Positions 18,586-28,150 of a stretch of 64,000 bases of DNA are shown here, in pieces. The notes under the pieces are model-generated. The model saw only the letters and a list, made by a program, of their open reading frames with translations, was not told the origin of the DNA and did no database searches. Position 1 is the first letter of the stretch. Each line of letters starts with the position of its first letter. Source of the stretch: Vibrio sp. Of7-15 (GTDB lineage Bacteria; Pseudomonadota; Gammaproteobacteria; Enterobacterales; Vibrionaceae); contig NZ_JAKRGH010000001.1 in NCBI RefSeq assembly GCF_022347565.1, forward strand, positions 248,001-312,000, written 5' to 3'. The position numbers and the translations under genes are program-made.

Positions 18586-19339
18586 CGCTGTGACTCCTGT
18601 TCGCTTTAATGAACCTGTCTGTATTGCGGAATGGTTCAGTTCATTAGCTTATAAAGGCAGCGCATCCAAGAGGTATTTCGTTTAAGCCCATATCATTCAT
18701 TAGTACTTAAGCCGCAGTATTATATAAACAGCTATATTACTTAAACTATGAGTGCCACTTGGAAGCGCGCTATAAAATGACTTCAATAATCGAATTGAAG
18801 CTTTTCGCATGAAAAAATCACACAGAACTCACCAGTAAAAGTTCTGGATTAATGTGAAGTGATGAGTTTGTCATGCGGCAGTGAATTAAAATGTCTTCAC
18901 TGCCTCAGCTAAGCGAGCAGGGGGCGCTTAAGGTAGGCGATCAGAAAGAAGATACATTGCTGCATACGCTTGATGGAAGTCATATGGTGCATCTCCTTTA
19001 CGATTATGTGGGTTAGAGAAGTGATGGTACACCTTAAAAAGTGAGAGTCAACATGATTACACCCTTAATGGGATTTATAAAATCAAGTTGTGTGTATTTT
19101 TAAAAAATAAAGTCATTCTTATTCAAGTATATATCATATATACCTGTAAATTTTACAACTTCAATTTTATTTAACTGTTTGACTTTAAATGATTTATGTT
19201 GAATTTATGTCTTGTTATAAAGGCACTCGTGTCATTTTTTTTACATTTTAGATTAGTTTAAACATTAACTTGTTGAAAATTAATAGGGGTATGAATTTTG
19301 CTATCCTTTGAATTTTATTAACAATGATGTAAATTAGAT
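18586..19339. other. 754-bp gap, AT-rich downstream half
   Basis: This gap separates the acetyltransferase from the AT-rich orphan gene. It contains a hairpin CTTCAAT-AATCGA-ATTGAAG (18781-18800) and one short ORF (18891-19016). Base composition falls sharply after about 19070. I see no tRNA, integrase remnant or insertion-sequence end. Confidence 0.6.
18891..19016 (+). CDS. Possible 41-residue ORF, doubtful
   Basis: An ATG-initiated ORF reads MSSLPQLSEQGALKVGDQ and ends HLLYDYVG. It lacks a convincing ribosome-binding site (GTGAATTAAAATG). Its codon use looks more like the surrounding chromosome than the AT-rich gene that follows. It may be a remnant of a larger gene or chance. Confidence 0.2.
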   Translation: MSSLPQLSEQGALKVGDQKEDTLLHTLDGSHMVHLLYDYVG

Positions 19340-21652
19340 ATGGAATACTACAATATAAAAAATCATATAAGAATGATCGAGTTGATATTAAATAATATTG
19401 ATGACGATTTATGTGTGATAAGAAGAGAGGTGGAATTAGTAGAAGAAAAAGTCCGTAACTTAAGTTATGTGGATGAGATTAAAGAAAAAAACATTATAAG
19501 TTTTAAAGATAGAATAAATGAAATTAATATTATAGAGAATATAGTGTTTCATAAACTTTCGACTAATGAGAAGGTAATTAGAGAGATTGAGGCTAGAAGT
19601 GAAAGCATTAAGTTAGAAATAACTAAATCTAAAAGAAGAGCAATAGATTTAATGTATTATATTAAATCATGTGAAGAGTTACTATGTAAAGATCTTAGTT
19701 TTTTTTCTATTAAATTAAATGAATATGGTAAGTCTTTTGTTAATTTGTCGGGTGTAGTAATTAATATAGATAACGGTATTAATTACTATAGTGACAATAA
19801 AGAAATCATAAAAATAAAATTAAATTATTACTTTAAAGGTATTAAAGAATTACTCTACGAAGATAATCAAGGTGAGGTGAAAAGGAAGAAGATACTTATT
19901 GATTATAAAAAATTCATAAAGAAAGAAAAGTTTTTTGAAAAGTTTGTTGATTGTAAATTAAAAGGAATAGTTCATTATTTCAATAGAGAGGTTAAAAAGG
20001 AAGATTTTTTTCAAGGAGAAAGTTACATTGAATCTTTTGATGAATATTTTAGTGATATTATTAAAAGGTTAAATGGATTGAAGGAAGAAACAATTTTTGA
20101 AAAAAATAGCCTAGATAATAAAATGATAAAAATAAAAGATGAATTATCATCTATTGATTGTAAAATTATTGATATTAGTAATAAATTGAATTCATCAGTT
20201 AATTTATTAAATTATTATGATATGAAAATATTAAATATCTCTTTAAGTTTATTTAATCGTACCTCTTTTAATAAAAACAAAAATGAAATAATTAAGAAAT
20301 TAAAATTTGAAGAAGAAGCAAGAAAATTGATATCCTTAGCTCAAGAGAAGCAAGATGATCTTAGTTCATGGATTGATAGGTTGAAAGAATCAAAAATTTT
20401 AGAGAAATCAAATTTCATTTTATGGGTAGATACATTTAATCTGGGATACCCGACATTGTTAGTTTCTATTGCATATGTATATGGGTTTGTTAATTATTTA
20501 TTTTTTTTTGACGTAAATTTTTTTGAATGGTATAGATATATATCTCAAGAAGATGTATTTTTATTTTCATTTACATCAATATTTTTCTACATTATTTTAA
20601 TTATATTCTATTTTTTATATGTACTAGTAAGACGTTTAGTAAGAAGCATTTTTTTTACTCCTCCAGGTTATGGGGTTAAATCAAAAAGAACCAGTAAAAA
20701 AATAACTAACCCAAAGAAAGTATTAAATATCTTTTTCTTTATTTGTATGACATTTCTAGTTTGGATTGGATTGGATTGGATTGGTTTGGAAATTCAAAAT
20801 GAAATCATGCCTGAATTTAATGAAGTTGTTTATACAAACTGGAACGATAAGTATAAATTGATATCTATATTTAGTGGTTACTATTTAGTTGATGAATTAG
20901 ACTCTACAGAAATAAATGTAAATAGTATGACAAGAAAGTGGATTCCAATTAAAAATGTCAATTGTATATCAAAGAACAAGTATGATGATTGTAAAAGTAT
21001 TAATAGTAGCAAACAAAATTTGACAAATAATAACTCATTTTATGTGTTTTATAATAAGGAAAATATCAATGATGGGCGTGATTTTTTGGGTGACTATATT
21101 AGATGTTATGATAAAGCGAAAAATGGAGAACCGGGGTCATATTACCTAGAGGCTAGTTTTGAGAATAATTCAGATAATGTAGTTTTAGAATATAGCTTAA
21201 TTATTGATAGGGATTTTATTAGCTTTGATATAACTAAAGACTTTTATTATAAAGATAAAATAGGTGATGTAAGTGAAGTTACTATTTTTTTTGATAAAAG
21301 AGAAGTTGATATTAATAGCAAAAAAAGTGTGTTTGGTATTGATATGGGGGAAATTAATACTGATATGAAAAAAAACGCGATAGGTAAATATATAAAGAGG
21401 CGGTATGACGATTACATAGAGAGATATGGTTATGAACAAATAGATGTCTTTGTTTCTGGCCACGCTAGCATTGATCATGCTTACCTTAGGAATATTGAAC
21501 TATCGCATGAGAGAATGGATTATGTTATAGGTTTAACTAATTCGGATAAGAAATATATTATAAGGCTACCATTAACTGAGTTGTATCCCCAGTATGCTAT
21601 TAAACCTGAAAATCAGAGAGCTGCAATAATAGTAGCTTGTAAGAAGAGGTAA
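19340..21652 (+). CDS. AT-rich orphan: long coiled coil, three membrane segments, OmpA-like C-terminal segment
   Basis: This 770-residue protein is coded by DNA visibly far more AT-rich than its surroundings, with many AAA, ATA and TTA codons, which suggests transfer. Residues 1-355 are charged and helical with heptad-like stretches. Hydrophobic segments lie at about 367-393, 404-432 and 461-483. Residues 484-690 should be on the far side of the membrane and include a polar, Cys-containing domain. The last 80 residues (QIDVFVSGHAS, NIELSHERMDYVI, ENQRAAIIV) resemble an OmpA/MotB peptidoglycan-binding domain, where GH(T/A)D, LSxxRA and NRR occupy the same order. The similarity is by eye only. 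No partner gene is adjacent. The function is unknown; an envelope-anchored defence or stress role is speculation. Confidence 0.75.
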   Translation: MEYYNIKNHIRMIELILNNIDDDLCVIRREVELVEEKVRNLSYVDEIKEKNIISFKDRINEINIIENIVFHKLSTNEKVIREIEARSESIKLEITKSKRRAIDLMYYIKSCEELLCKDLSFFSIKLNEYGKSFVNLSGVVINIDNGINYYSDNKEIIKIKLNYYFKGIKELLYEDNQGEVKRKKILIDYKKFIKKEKFFEKFVDCKLKGIVHYFNREVKKEDFFQGESYIESFDEYFSDIIKRLNGLKEETIFEKNSLDNKMIKIKDELSSIDCKIIDISNKLNSSVNLLNYYDMKILNISLSLFNRTSFNKNKNEIIKKLKFEEEARKLISLAQEKQDDLSSWIDRLKESKILEKSNFILWVDTFNLGYPTLLVSIAYVYGFVNYLFFFDVNFFEWYRYISQEDVFLFSFTSIFFYIILIIFYFLYVLVRRLVRSIFFTPPGYGVKSKRTSKKITNPKKVLNIFFFICMTFLVWIGLDWIGLEIQNEIMPEFNEVVYTNWNDKYKLISIFSGYYLVDELDSTEINVNSMTRKWIPIKNVNCISKNKYDDCKSINSSKQNLTNNNSFYVFYNKENINDGRDFLGDYIRCYDKAKNGEPGSYYLEASFENNSDNVVLEYSLIIDRDFISFDITKDFYYKDKIGDVSEVTIFFDKREVDINSKKSVFGIDMGEINTDMKKNAIGKYIKRRYDDYIERYGYEQIDVFVSGHASIDHAYLRNIELSHERMDYVIGLTNSDKKYIIRLPLTELYPQYAIKPENQRAAIIVACKKR
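20761..20790 (+). repeat. Pentanucleotide repeat (TTGGA) inside the orphan gene
   Basis: Four perfect TTGGA units, then TTGGT, then TTGGA. They code for the WIGLDWIGLDWIGLE-like end of the third hydrophobic segment (codons about 474-483). Because the unit is five bases, gain or loss of one copy would shift the frame. Confidence 0.85.
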
Positions 21653-21693
21653 ACTCCAACCATGATCAATGATTTTATTCGCCTTTATCATTT

Positions 21694-21723
21694 TAAGCCC
21701 GCATTCAAAAAGATACGGGCTTA
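21694..21723. terminator. Bidirectional hairpin between orphan gene and guaD
   Basis: TAAGCCCG (21694-21701) pairs with CGGGCTTA (21716-21723). A T-tract (GAGTTTTTT) follows ten bases later on the plus strand and a TTTT-rich stretch flanks the other side. It serves the two convergent genes. Confidence 0.7.
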
Positions 21724-21745
21724 GTACGATTGAGTTTTTTACGCT

Positions 21746-23059
21746 TTATTTAGACTTACTACTATACGCTTGTTCACCATAAACATAGGTTTCAGCGATG
21801 CTTCGGTCATCTCCTAAGCTCATCAAAACAAACAGCTGTTCTTCAAGAGTTTTCGCTTGTTCCATTCTAAACGTCATCAGTGGGGTAGAGTGAAGGTCCA
21901 TCACTAAAAAGTCGGCTTCTTTCCCAACTTCTAAGTTCCCTATTTTATCTTCCAAGCGTAATGCTTTAGCACCACCCAATGTGGCTAAAAACAGAGATTT
22001 AAACGGGTGCAGTTTTTCTTGTTGCAGCTGCATGACCTTATAAGCTTCACTCATGGTTTGAAGCATGGAAAAACTGGTCCCCGCACCCACATCGGTGCCC
22101 ATGCCCACGTTCACATTGAATTTTTCTAGTTTAGGTAGGTTGAATAGCCCTGAGCCTAAGAAAAGGTTGGATGTTGGACAAAAAGAGATGGCTGAGCCGG
22201 TGTCTGATAGGCGTTGGCATTCGCAGTCTGATAAGTGAATACCGTGGGCAAATACAGAGCGATCGTGCAGTAGGCCATAATAGTCGTATACGTCTAGGTA
22301 GCTGTCGCGGTCAGGGAATAGATCCAATACCCATTCAATTTCTTTCTTGTTTTCAGAGAGGTGGGTGTGCATGTACACATCTGGGTATTCTTTTAATAAG
22401 CGTCCTACCGTTGCTAGCTGCTCATTGGTACTTGTCGGCGCAAAACGTGGCGTTACTGCATACAATAGGCGATCGTTGTGGTGCCAACGTTCGATAAGCT
22501 CTTTAGAGTCGTAGTAGCCCATTTCAGGCGTGTCGGTTAAATACTCTGGCGCGTTGCGATCCATGAGCACTTTACCTGCGATCATTCTTAGTTTGCGTTT
22601 TTTGGCTTCGGTGAAAAACGCATTGACAGACTCTTTATGCACAGTACCAAAAACAAGGGCAGTGGTTGTGCCGTTGCGAGCGAGCTCATCTAAGAAGATG
22701 TTCGACACTTTCGTTGCGTATTCTGGATCTTGAAAGCGCTGTTCTTCTGGGAAGGTGTAGTTTTCGAGCCAGTCGAGCAACTGCTCACCATAAGAGGCAA
22801 TCATCCCCGTTTGTGGGTAATGGATATGAGTATCAATAAAGCCTGAGGTGATCAGCTTGTTGGCAAACTGCTTGATCACAAGATCGGTTGGCTGTCGGCT
22901 CAGTACGTCTTTGGCAGCACCTATATCGGTAATGTGGCCGTTTTCAACCACCATGATGCCATCGTTAAAGTATTGATAGGAGTTATCTAGCCCCACATCT
23001 TTTGGATCGGCGATACTGTGCAAAATGGCAGAGTGATAAGCAACTTTCTCGGATGTCAT
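21746..23059 (-). CDS. guaD: Guanine deaminase
   Basis: A 437-residue amidohydrolase that converts guanine to xanthine and ammonia. The metal and substrate motifs are visible: HIHYPQTGMIASYGEQLLDW, THLSENKKEIEWV, FAHGIHLSDCE, and GTDVGAGTSFSML. It is the last gene of the minus-strand cluster xdhA-xdhB-xdhC-guaD, 23 bp after xdhC, and supplies xanthine to XdhAB. Confidence 0.95.
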   Translation of the reverse strand: MTSEKVAYHSAILHSIADPKDVGLDNSYQYFNDGIMVVENGHITDIGAAKDVLSRQPTDLVIKQFANKLITSGFIDTHIHYPQTGMIASYGEQLLDWLENYTFPEEQRFQDPEYATKVSNIFLDELARNGTTTALVFGTVHKESVNAFFTEAKKRKLRMIAGKVLMDRNAPEYLTDTPEMGYYDSKELIERWHHNDRLLYAVTPRFAPTSTNEQLATVGRLLKEYPDVYMHTHLSENKKEIEWVLDLFPDRDSYLDVYDYYGLLHDRSVFAHGIHLSDCECQRLSDTGSAISFCPTSNLFLGSGLFNLPKLEKFNVNVGMGTDVGAGTSFSMLQTMSEAYKVMQLQQEKLHPFKSLFLATLGGAKALRLEDKIGNLEVGKEADFLVMDLHSTPLMTFRMEQAKTLEEQLFVLMSLGDDRSIAETYVYGEQAYSSKSK

Positions 23060-23082
23060 TGTTCTATTCCTTTTCGTGTGGG

Positions 23083-23925
23083 TTACGCAATCTTATTGAT
23101 GGCTTGTTGCGTTTGTTCCAGTGTTTTCTCGGCGTTTTCAGTGCTGTTGTGTTGTGCATTCTGGTAATGAGCGATCAGCTCGCCAGCAACAGAAACAGCT
23201 ATTTCAGCTGGGTGTTTTCCTTTCACTTCAGCAATACCGATAGGGCAGATCATGCGCTCTAAGGCGGCTTGATCGTAACCTCGTTCGGTTAGACGATATT
23301 CAAACTTTTTGCGCTTGGTGTTTGAGCCAATCACGCCAAAGTAGGCGCTGTCGTTGCGGTTCAAAATCGCGCGGGTTAACTCAAAATCCAGCTGGTGGTT
23401 GTGGGTCATGACCAAATAATAGCTGTTGGTTGGCATGGATTTGATTTCGGCGACGGGATCATCACTCACCAGTTTGGTGACGCTGGCAGGCAGAGAGTCA
23501 GGAAATTCTTCTTCACGCTCATCTACCCAGGTGACTTTGAATGGAAGCGTCGCCACAATGTGCAGCAGTGCTTTCGCAACGTGGCCTGCGCCAAATAAAA
23601 CAAGGTGTTTCTGTTGTTGGCCAATAGGCTCAAAGCTTAATGTAGCCATGCCGCCGCAACATTGGCCGAGGCGAGCACCTAGGTTAAATCGTTCTATTTT
23701 TAAGTGGTTATCGCCCATTAACAGCATTTCACGGGCCATTTTTGTGGCTAAATGCTCTAAATGACCACCGCCAATGGTGGCAATTAATTTGTCACGAGTG
23801 ACCAGCATTTTAGTGCCAGCATCGCGGGGGACTGAGCCTTTGTCTTCCAATACCGTGACCATGACACAAGCTTCGCCTTTTTGTTCTAGTTTTGCTAGCT
23901 CATGGATCCAGTTGTCGTTGAACAT
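23083..23925 (-). CDS. xdhC: XdhC, xanthine dehydrogenase maturation factor
   Basis: A 280-residue XdhC/CoxI-family protein that delivers sulfurated molybdenum cofactor to xanthine dehydrogenase. Typical stretches are GSVPRDAGTKMLV, IGGGHLEHLA, the dinucleotide-like LVLFGAGHVAKAL, and a late GVIGSNTKR. Its position between xdhB and guaD fits. AAGGAG lies before the start. Confidence 0.93.
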   Translation of the reverse strand: MFNDNWIHELAKLEQKGEACVMVTVLEDKGSVPRDAGTKMLVTRDKLIATIGGGHLEHLATKMAREMLLMGDNHLKIERFNLGARLGQCCGGMATLSFEPIGQQQKHLVLFGAGHVAKALLHIVATLPFKVTWVDEREEEFPDSLPASVTKLVSDDPVAEIKSMPTNSYYLVMTHNHQLDFELTRAILNRNDSAYFGVIGSNTKRKKFEYRLTERGYDQAALERMICPIGIAEVKGKHPAEIAVSVAGELIAHYQNAQHNSTENAEKTLEQTQQAINKIA

Positions 23926-24000
23926 AATAAACTCCTTGTAAGTTGCTCTTTGCCTTCAATAAGTCGGGGGAAGGCAAAGAGCAAGGGGCTCGGTACTCAA

Positions 24001-26397
24001 TTACTCTTTATTCAGCTCTACAGTGGCTTCTTGCTCTGTTACTTCCTCTTGCTGAACGGCTTTTACTGCCCACAGTACGCGCTCTGGGGTAGCTGGTGTA
24101 TCTAGCTTAGGAATGGCGCCATTGTCTGCCACGTAGGTGATGGCATCTTTCATTGCGCTCCATACCGACATACCCAACATAAACGGTGGCTCCCCAACGG
24201 CTTTTGAATTAAAGACGGTGTCTTCAGGGTTGCTGCGGTTTTCTAACAAGTGAGTGCGAAAATCGATTGGCATATCGGCAATGGCTGGGATTTTGTAACT
24301 CGCCGGACCATTAGTGGTTAATCGACCTTGATCGTTCCATACCAACTCTTCCGTGGTTAACCAGCCAACACCTTGAATAAAGCCACCTTCAATTTGGCCA
24401 ATGTCGATAGCTGGGTTCAGTGATGCGCCCACATCGTGCAAAATATCCACGCGTAAGATTTTGTATTCGCCCGTTAAGGTATCGATGATGACCTCTGAAC
24501 AAGAAGCGCCGTAAGCGTAGTAATAGAACGGGCGACCGCGAGCTTGTTCGTGATCATAGTAAATCTTCGGTGTGCGGTAGAAGCCCGTACTCGATAGGGA
24601 CACTTGGTTGAAATACGCGAGCTGAACGAACTCTTCAAATGTCATCAATGTGTCGCGAATTTGGATCATACCGTTGCTGAAAGTGACTTCTTCTGGGCTG
24701 ACTTTAAAGTGGCTGCTGGCAAATTCAATAAGGCGACCTTTAATGGTTTGAGCCGCATTCTGTGCCGCTTTACCATTGAGATCCGCCCCTGATGATGCCG
24801 CTGTAGGCGAGGTGTTTGGCACTTTGTCGGTATTGGTTGCGGTAATTTGGATGCGCTCAATATCAACTTGGAACTCTTGCGCTACAATTTGGGCGACTTT
24901 GGTGTTCAGCCCTTGCCCCATTTCAGTACCACCATGGTTAAGGTGAATACTGCCATCCGTATAAATATGTACCAGTGCGCCAGCTTGGTTTAAGAAAGTC
25001 GCGGTAAAAGAAATACCAAACTTCACTGGGGTAATTGCTATGCCTTTTTTTAGAATCGGACTGATTTTGTTGTATTCATCAATGGCTTTGCGGCGTTCAT
25101 GATACTCACTGCTTTCCTCTAGCTGGGCGGTAATATCATGAATGAAGTTATCTTCAACGGTTTGATAATAATGAGTAACGTTACGTTCGTCGTGGCCGTA
25201 GTAGTTCACTTTACGAACTTCTAAAGGATCTTTTTTTAGGTAATGGGCAATTTCATCCATCACATGTTCAATGGTCATCATGCCTTGTGGGCCACCGAAA
25301 CCACGGTAAGCAGTGTTGGATGCCGTATTGGTCTTACAGCGATGACCGGTTACTGTAGCGTTACCTAGGTAATAAGCATTATCAGAATGGAACATGGCAC
25401 GGTCGACAATCGAGCTGGACAGGTCTGGTGAGTAACCACAGTTACCAGCGACGACAATATCAATCCCTTCAATACGGCCGTTGTCATCAAAGCCCACTTT
25501 GTATTGATTGTAGAAAGGGTGGCGTTTACCCGTGGTGATCATATCTTCGGTACGGAACAAACGCATTTTGGTTGGCTTACCCGTTAAATGCGCCACAACG
25601 GCGGATAAACAGGCAGGGCTGGCGGCTTGGGTTTCTTTACCGCCAAAACCACCCCCCATACGACGCATGTCGATCACGACTTTATGCATAGGGACGCCAA
25701 TCACTTCCGATACCAGTTTTTGCACTTCAGTCGGGTTCTGAGTGGAGGTATACACGATCATACCGCCATCTTCCGTTGGCATTACACTGCTGATCTGTGT
25801 TTCAAGGTAGAAGTGCTCTTGGCCGCCGATTTCTAAATCACCTTCTAATACGTGGGCCGCATTTTGGATGGCAGTATCAGAGTCGCCACGTTTTTGCTGG
25901 TGGCTTTCTGTGACAAACAGTTTTTTCTCTAAGGCTTCTTTTACATCCAGTACCGCAGGCAGTGGTTCGTATTCGATAATCGCGGCATGAGCGGCTTTGC
26001 GTGCGAGTTCAATATCGGTTGCCGCAACGGCAATCACAGGCTGGCCATAGTATTCAACTTTTCCATCAGCAAGGAGAGGATCACCCGGTAAGATCGCACC
26101 AATATCTAGTTGTCCTGGTACGTCTTTACTGGTAATGGCGATTTCAACACCTTCAAATTCATAACACGGGCTAACGTCTATTTTGGTGATGTTGGCATGG
26201 GCGTGAGTACTTAAACGTGCGTAAACATGAAGCTGATTAGGAAACTCTAAACGATCATCAATGTAGATGGCTTCGCCCGTCACTTGTTTGGCAGCACTGT
26301 CGTGTTTAACACTTTTACCTACACCCGTTTTTAAATCCTTTTTATACAGCGTGAGCATGTCGTCATAGCTCATGGCTGTTTGATTATGATTAGACAT
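24001..26397 (-). CDS. xdhB: Xanthine dehydrogenase, molybdopterin-binding subunit
   Basis: A 798-residue molybdopterin subunit that oxidises hypoxanthine and xanthine to urate. Recognisable parts are the N-terminal SVKHDSAAKQVTGEAIYIDD, MRRMGGGFGGKETQ, AYRGFGGPQG, NHGGTEMGQGLNTK and the KAVGEPPFMLG segment, whose glutamate is the family's catalytic base. Its start overlaps the xdhA stop by 8 bp, so translation is likely coupled. Confidence 0.96.
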   Translation of the reverse strand: MSNHNQTAMSYDDMLTLYKKDLKTGVGKSVKHDSAAKQVTGEAIYIDDRLEFPNQLHVYARLSTHAHANITKIDVSPCYEFEGVEIAITSKDVPGQLDIGAILPGDPLLADGKVEYYGQPVIAVAATDIELARKAAHAAIIEYEPLPAVLDVKEALEKKLFVTESHQQKRGDSDTAIQNAAHVLEGDLEIGGQEHFYLETQISSVMPTEDGGMIVYTSTQNPTEVQKLVSEVIGVPMHKVVIDMRRMGGGFGGKETQAASPACLSAVVAHLTGKPTKMRLFRTEDMITTGKRHPFYNQYKVGFDDNGRIEGIDIVVAGNCGYSPDLSSSIVDRAMFHSDNAYYLGNATVTGHRCKTNTASNTAYRGFGGPQGMMTIEHVMDEIAHYLKKDPLEVRKVNYYGHDERNVTHYYQTVEDNFIHDITAQLEESSEYHERRKAIDEYNKISPILKKGIAITPVKFGISFTATFLNQAGALVHIYTDGSIHLNHGGTEMGQGLNTKVAQIVAQEFQVDIERIQITATNTDKVPNTSPTAASSGADLNGKAAQNAAQTIKGRLIEFASSHFKVSPEEVTFSNGMIQIRDTLMTFEEFVQLAYFNQVSLSSTGFYRTPKIYYDHEQARGRPFYYYAYGASCSEVIIDTLTGEYKILRVDILHDVGASLNPAIDIGQIEGGFIQGVGWLTTEELVWNDQGRLTTNGPASYKIPAIADMPIDFRTHLLENRSNPEDTVFNSKAVGEPPFMLGMSVWSAMKDAITYVADNGAIPKLDTPATPERVLWAVKAVQQEEVTEQEATVELNKE

Positions 26398-27835
26398 AAG
26401 ACGTTACCCTTGTTTCAATTTGGTTGTTGGTATTTTGCTGTTCAATGAAGAAACGGTAGAGCAGGTTAGCGGCGGTTGCACTGCGGTACTCTTTACTGGC
26501 TCTGAAATCTGAAAGTGGTTCAAAATCAGACTCTAAGCTCACCATTGCTGCTTTGACCGTGCTTAAACACCATGCTTTACCTATTAAGGCTTGCTCACAT
26601 CCTGAGGCACGTTTTGGGGTTGCTGCCATGCCGCCAAAAGCAACTCGGGCAGACACCACCGTGCCTTTATGAATTTCTAAATTAAACGCACCACACACCG
26701 CAGAGATGTCATCATCAAGGCGTTTGGATATTTTGTACGCTTTAAATTCTTTGTTTGTTTCTGGTTTTGGAATAATGATTTGTTCAATAAACTCAGAAGC
26801 TTGCTGAGCCGTTACTTTATAGCTGATGAAATAGTCTTCAATTGGAATAATACGGCTTTGCTTACCACGGCGTAATTTCAGCTTTGCATTCAGTGCAATC
26901 AGCAGTGGTGGTGCGTCACCAATTGGGGAAGCATTGGCCACGTTACCGCCGAAAGTACCTTGGTTACGAACCTGTAAAGAGGCGAAGCGATGCAGCAACT
27001 CCCCAAAATCGGGGTAATATTGACTGAGCATTTGATAACTATCACTGATTGGCAGGTTTGAACCAATCACGATCTCTTTGTCTGTTTCTTCCAGCACTTT
27101 CATGTCTTCAACGTTGTTAACGCTGATTAAGGTTTCTATTTCACGGCGAAATTGCGTGACTTCTAATGCTAAGTCAGTACCACCAGCGACGATTCGTGCT
27201 GAAGGATGATCTTGAAGCAATTGAGCTAGCTCATCAGTACTGGTTGGTGAAAAACTCTTTAAGTTATTGAATTCAAGGGTTGCTGGCTCATCACTTAAAC
27301 TTTTTAGAGCGGCAATGGTTTTCTGCTCGAGTTGGGTGAACTGATCAAGAATCGGTTTCTCTTGGCTTAACGACATGGCCGCATCCACGATTGGGCGATA
27401 GCCAGTACAGCGGCACAGGTTACCGGCAAGAGACTCTAAAATTTCTTCTTTATTTGCATTTGGGTGGTTTTTACCCAGAGCAAACATTGACATGATAAAG
27501 CCCGGTGTACAGTAACCACATTGTGAGCCATGAAACTCAACCAGAGCCTGTTGTACTGGGTGCAGACTTTGACTGTTTTGCAGATCTTCTACTGTGATCA
27601 ATTGTTTGCCGTGTAGGGCAGAAACAAACGTTAGGCATGAGTTCACAGAGCGATATTGTAATTGTCCATCTACAAGTTCGCCCAGAACCACGGTACATGC
27701 GCCACAGTCGCCAGAACCACAACCTTCTTTTGTTCCCGTTTTATTCACTTTCGTACGCAGGTAATTCAACACCGTCATGTTTGGCGAGAGTTGATCTTCT
27801 TGTTGCACTGTCTGGTTGAGTAAGAACTTAATCAA
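26390..27835 (-). CDS. xdhA: Xanthine dehydrogenase, iron-sulfur/FAD subunit
   Basis: A 481-residue subunit with two [2Fe-2S] clusters and FAD. Plant-type cysteines are C39, C44 and C47 (EGCGSGDCGACTVV), and the second cluster lies in CGYCTPGF and CRCTGYRP. The FAD domain follows (AGGTDLALEVT, GNVANASPIGD). The start codon is TTG at 27835, backed by a very strong AAGGAGG five bases upstream. It heads the xdhABC-guaD cluster. Two RutR-like dyads lie 25-70 bp upstream. Confidence 0.95.
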   Translation of the reverse strand: MIKFLLNQTVQQEDQLSPNMTVLNYLRTKVNKTGTKEGCGSGDCGACTVVLGELVDGQLQYRSVNSCLTFVSALHGKQLITVEDLQNSQSLHPVQQALVEFHGSQCGYCTPGFIMSMFALGKNHPNANKEEILESLAGNLCRCTGYRPIVDAAMSLSQEKPILDQFTQLEQKTIAALKSLSDEPATLEFNNLKSFSPTSTDELAQLLQDHPSARIVAGGTDLALEVTQFRREIETLISVNNVEDMKVLEETDKEIVIGSNLPISDSYQMLSQYYPDFGELLHRFASLQVRNQGTFGGNVANASPIGDAPPLLIALNAKLKLRRGKQSRIIPIEDYFISYKVTAQQASEFIEQIIIPKPETNKEFKAYKISKRLDDDISAVCGAFNLEIHKGTVVSARVAFGGMAATPKRASGCEQALIGKAWCLSTVKAAMVSLESDFEPLSDFRASKEYRSATAANLLYRFFIEQQNTNNQIETRVTSYV

Positions 27836-27860
27836 GAGACCTCCTTGTAGGCTGTAATTT

Positions 27861-27876
27861 TTCTGACTCTTAGGTC
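27861..27876. promoter_or_regulatory. RutR-like dyad 1 upstream of xdhA
   Basis: CTGACTCTTAGGTCAA matches the TTGAC-N6-GTCAA skeleton of the E. coli RutR operator with one arm mismatch. Its centre is 28 bp from dyad 2. Confidence 0.5.
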
Positions 27877-27888
27877 AATAATTGTTCA

Positions 27889-27904
27889 CATTGACTTAAA
27901 AGTC
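27889..27904. promoter_or_regulatory. RutR-like dyad 2 upstream of xdhA
   Basis: TTGACTTAAAAGTCAA has perfect 7-bp arms and fits TTGAC-N6-GTCAA. On the xdhA strand its left arm could double as a -35 hexamer (TTGACT), so binding would repress. Confidence 0.6.
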
Positions 27905-28150
27905 AATTATTCATTCACACTTTTGTAACACAATTTTTGATAAATATGATATTAAACAAATGATTAATAATCAGTATGTTATTACTGCATGAGATTTTGT
28001 ATCAGACATGACAAAGCGCAAGTTGTAATTAACTTGTTGAGTTTTATTCGGATGTGAGATAAGGCTTAAAACGGAGTGCTGTAAGCCTTTATTTTATAGA
28101 ATTTTAATTTTCAGGTGACGTTGTCACATTTTATGTTTTTAGGTATAGAA
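27905..28150. other. Rest of the gap upstream of xdhA
   Basis: The region between the xdhA control sites and the GlcG-like gene is AT-rich and holds one more perfect dyad, GTGAC-GTT-GTCAC at 28115-28127, of unknown use. I see no gene here. Confidence 0.5.

Noticed and set aside
22171-22497. 108-residue ORF antisense to guaD
   Set aside because: A shadow of guaD; many such antisense ORFs exist in xdh and gcl genes and none has a ribosome-binding site or family pattern.
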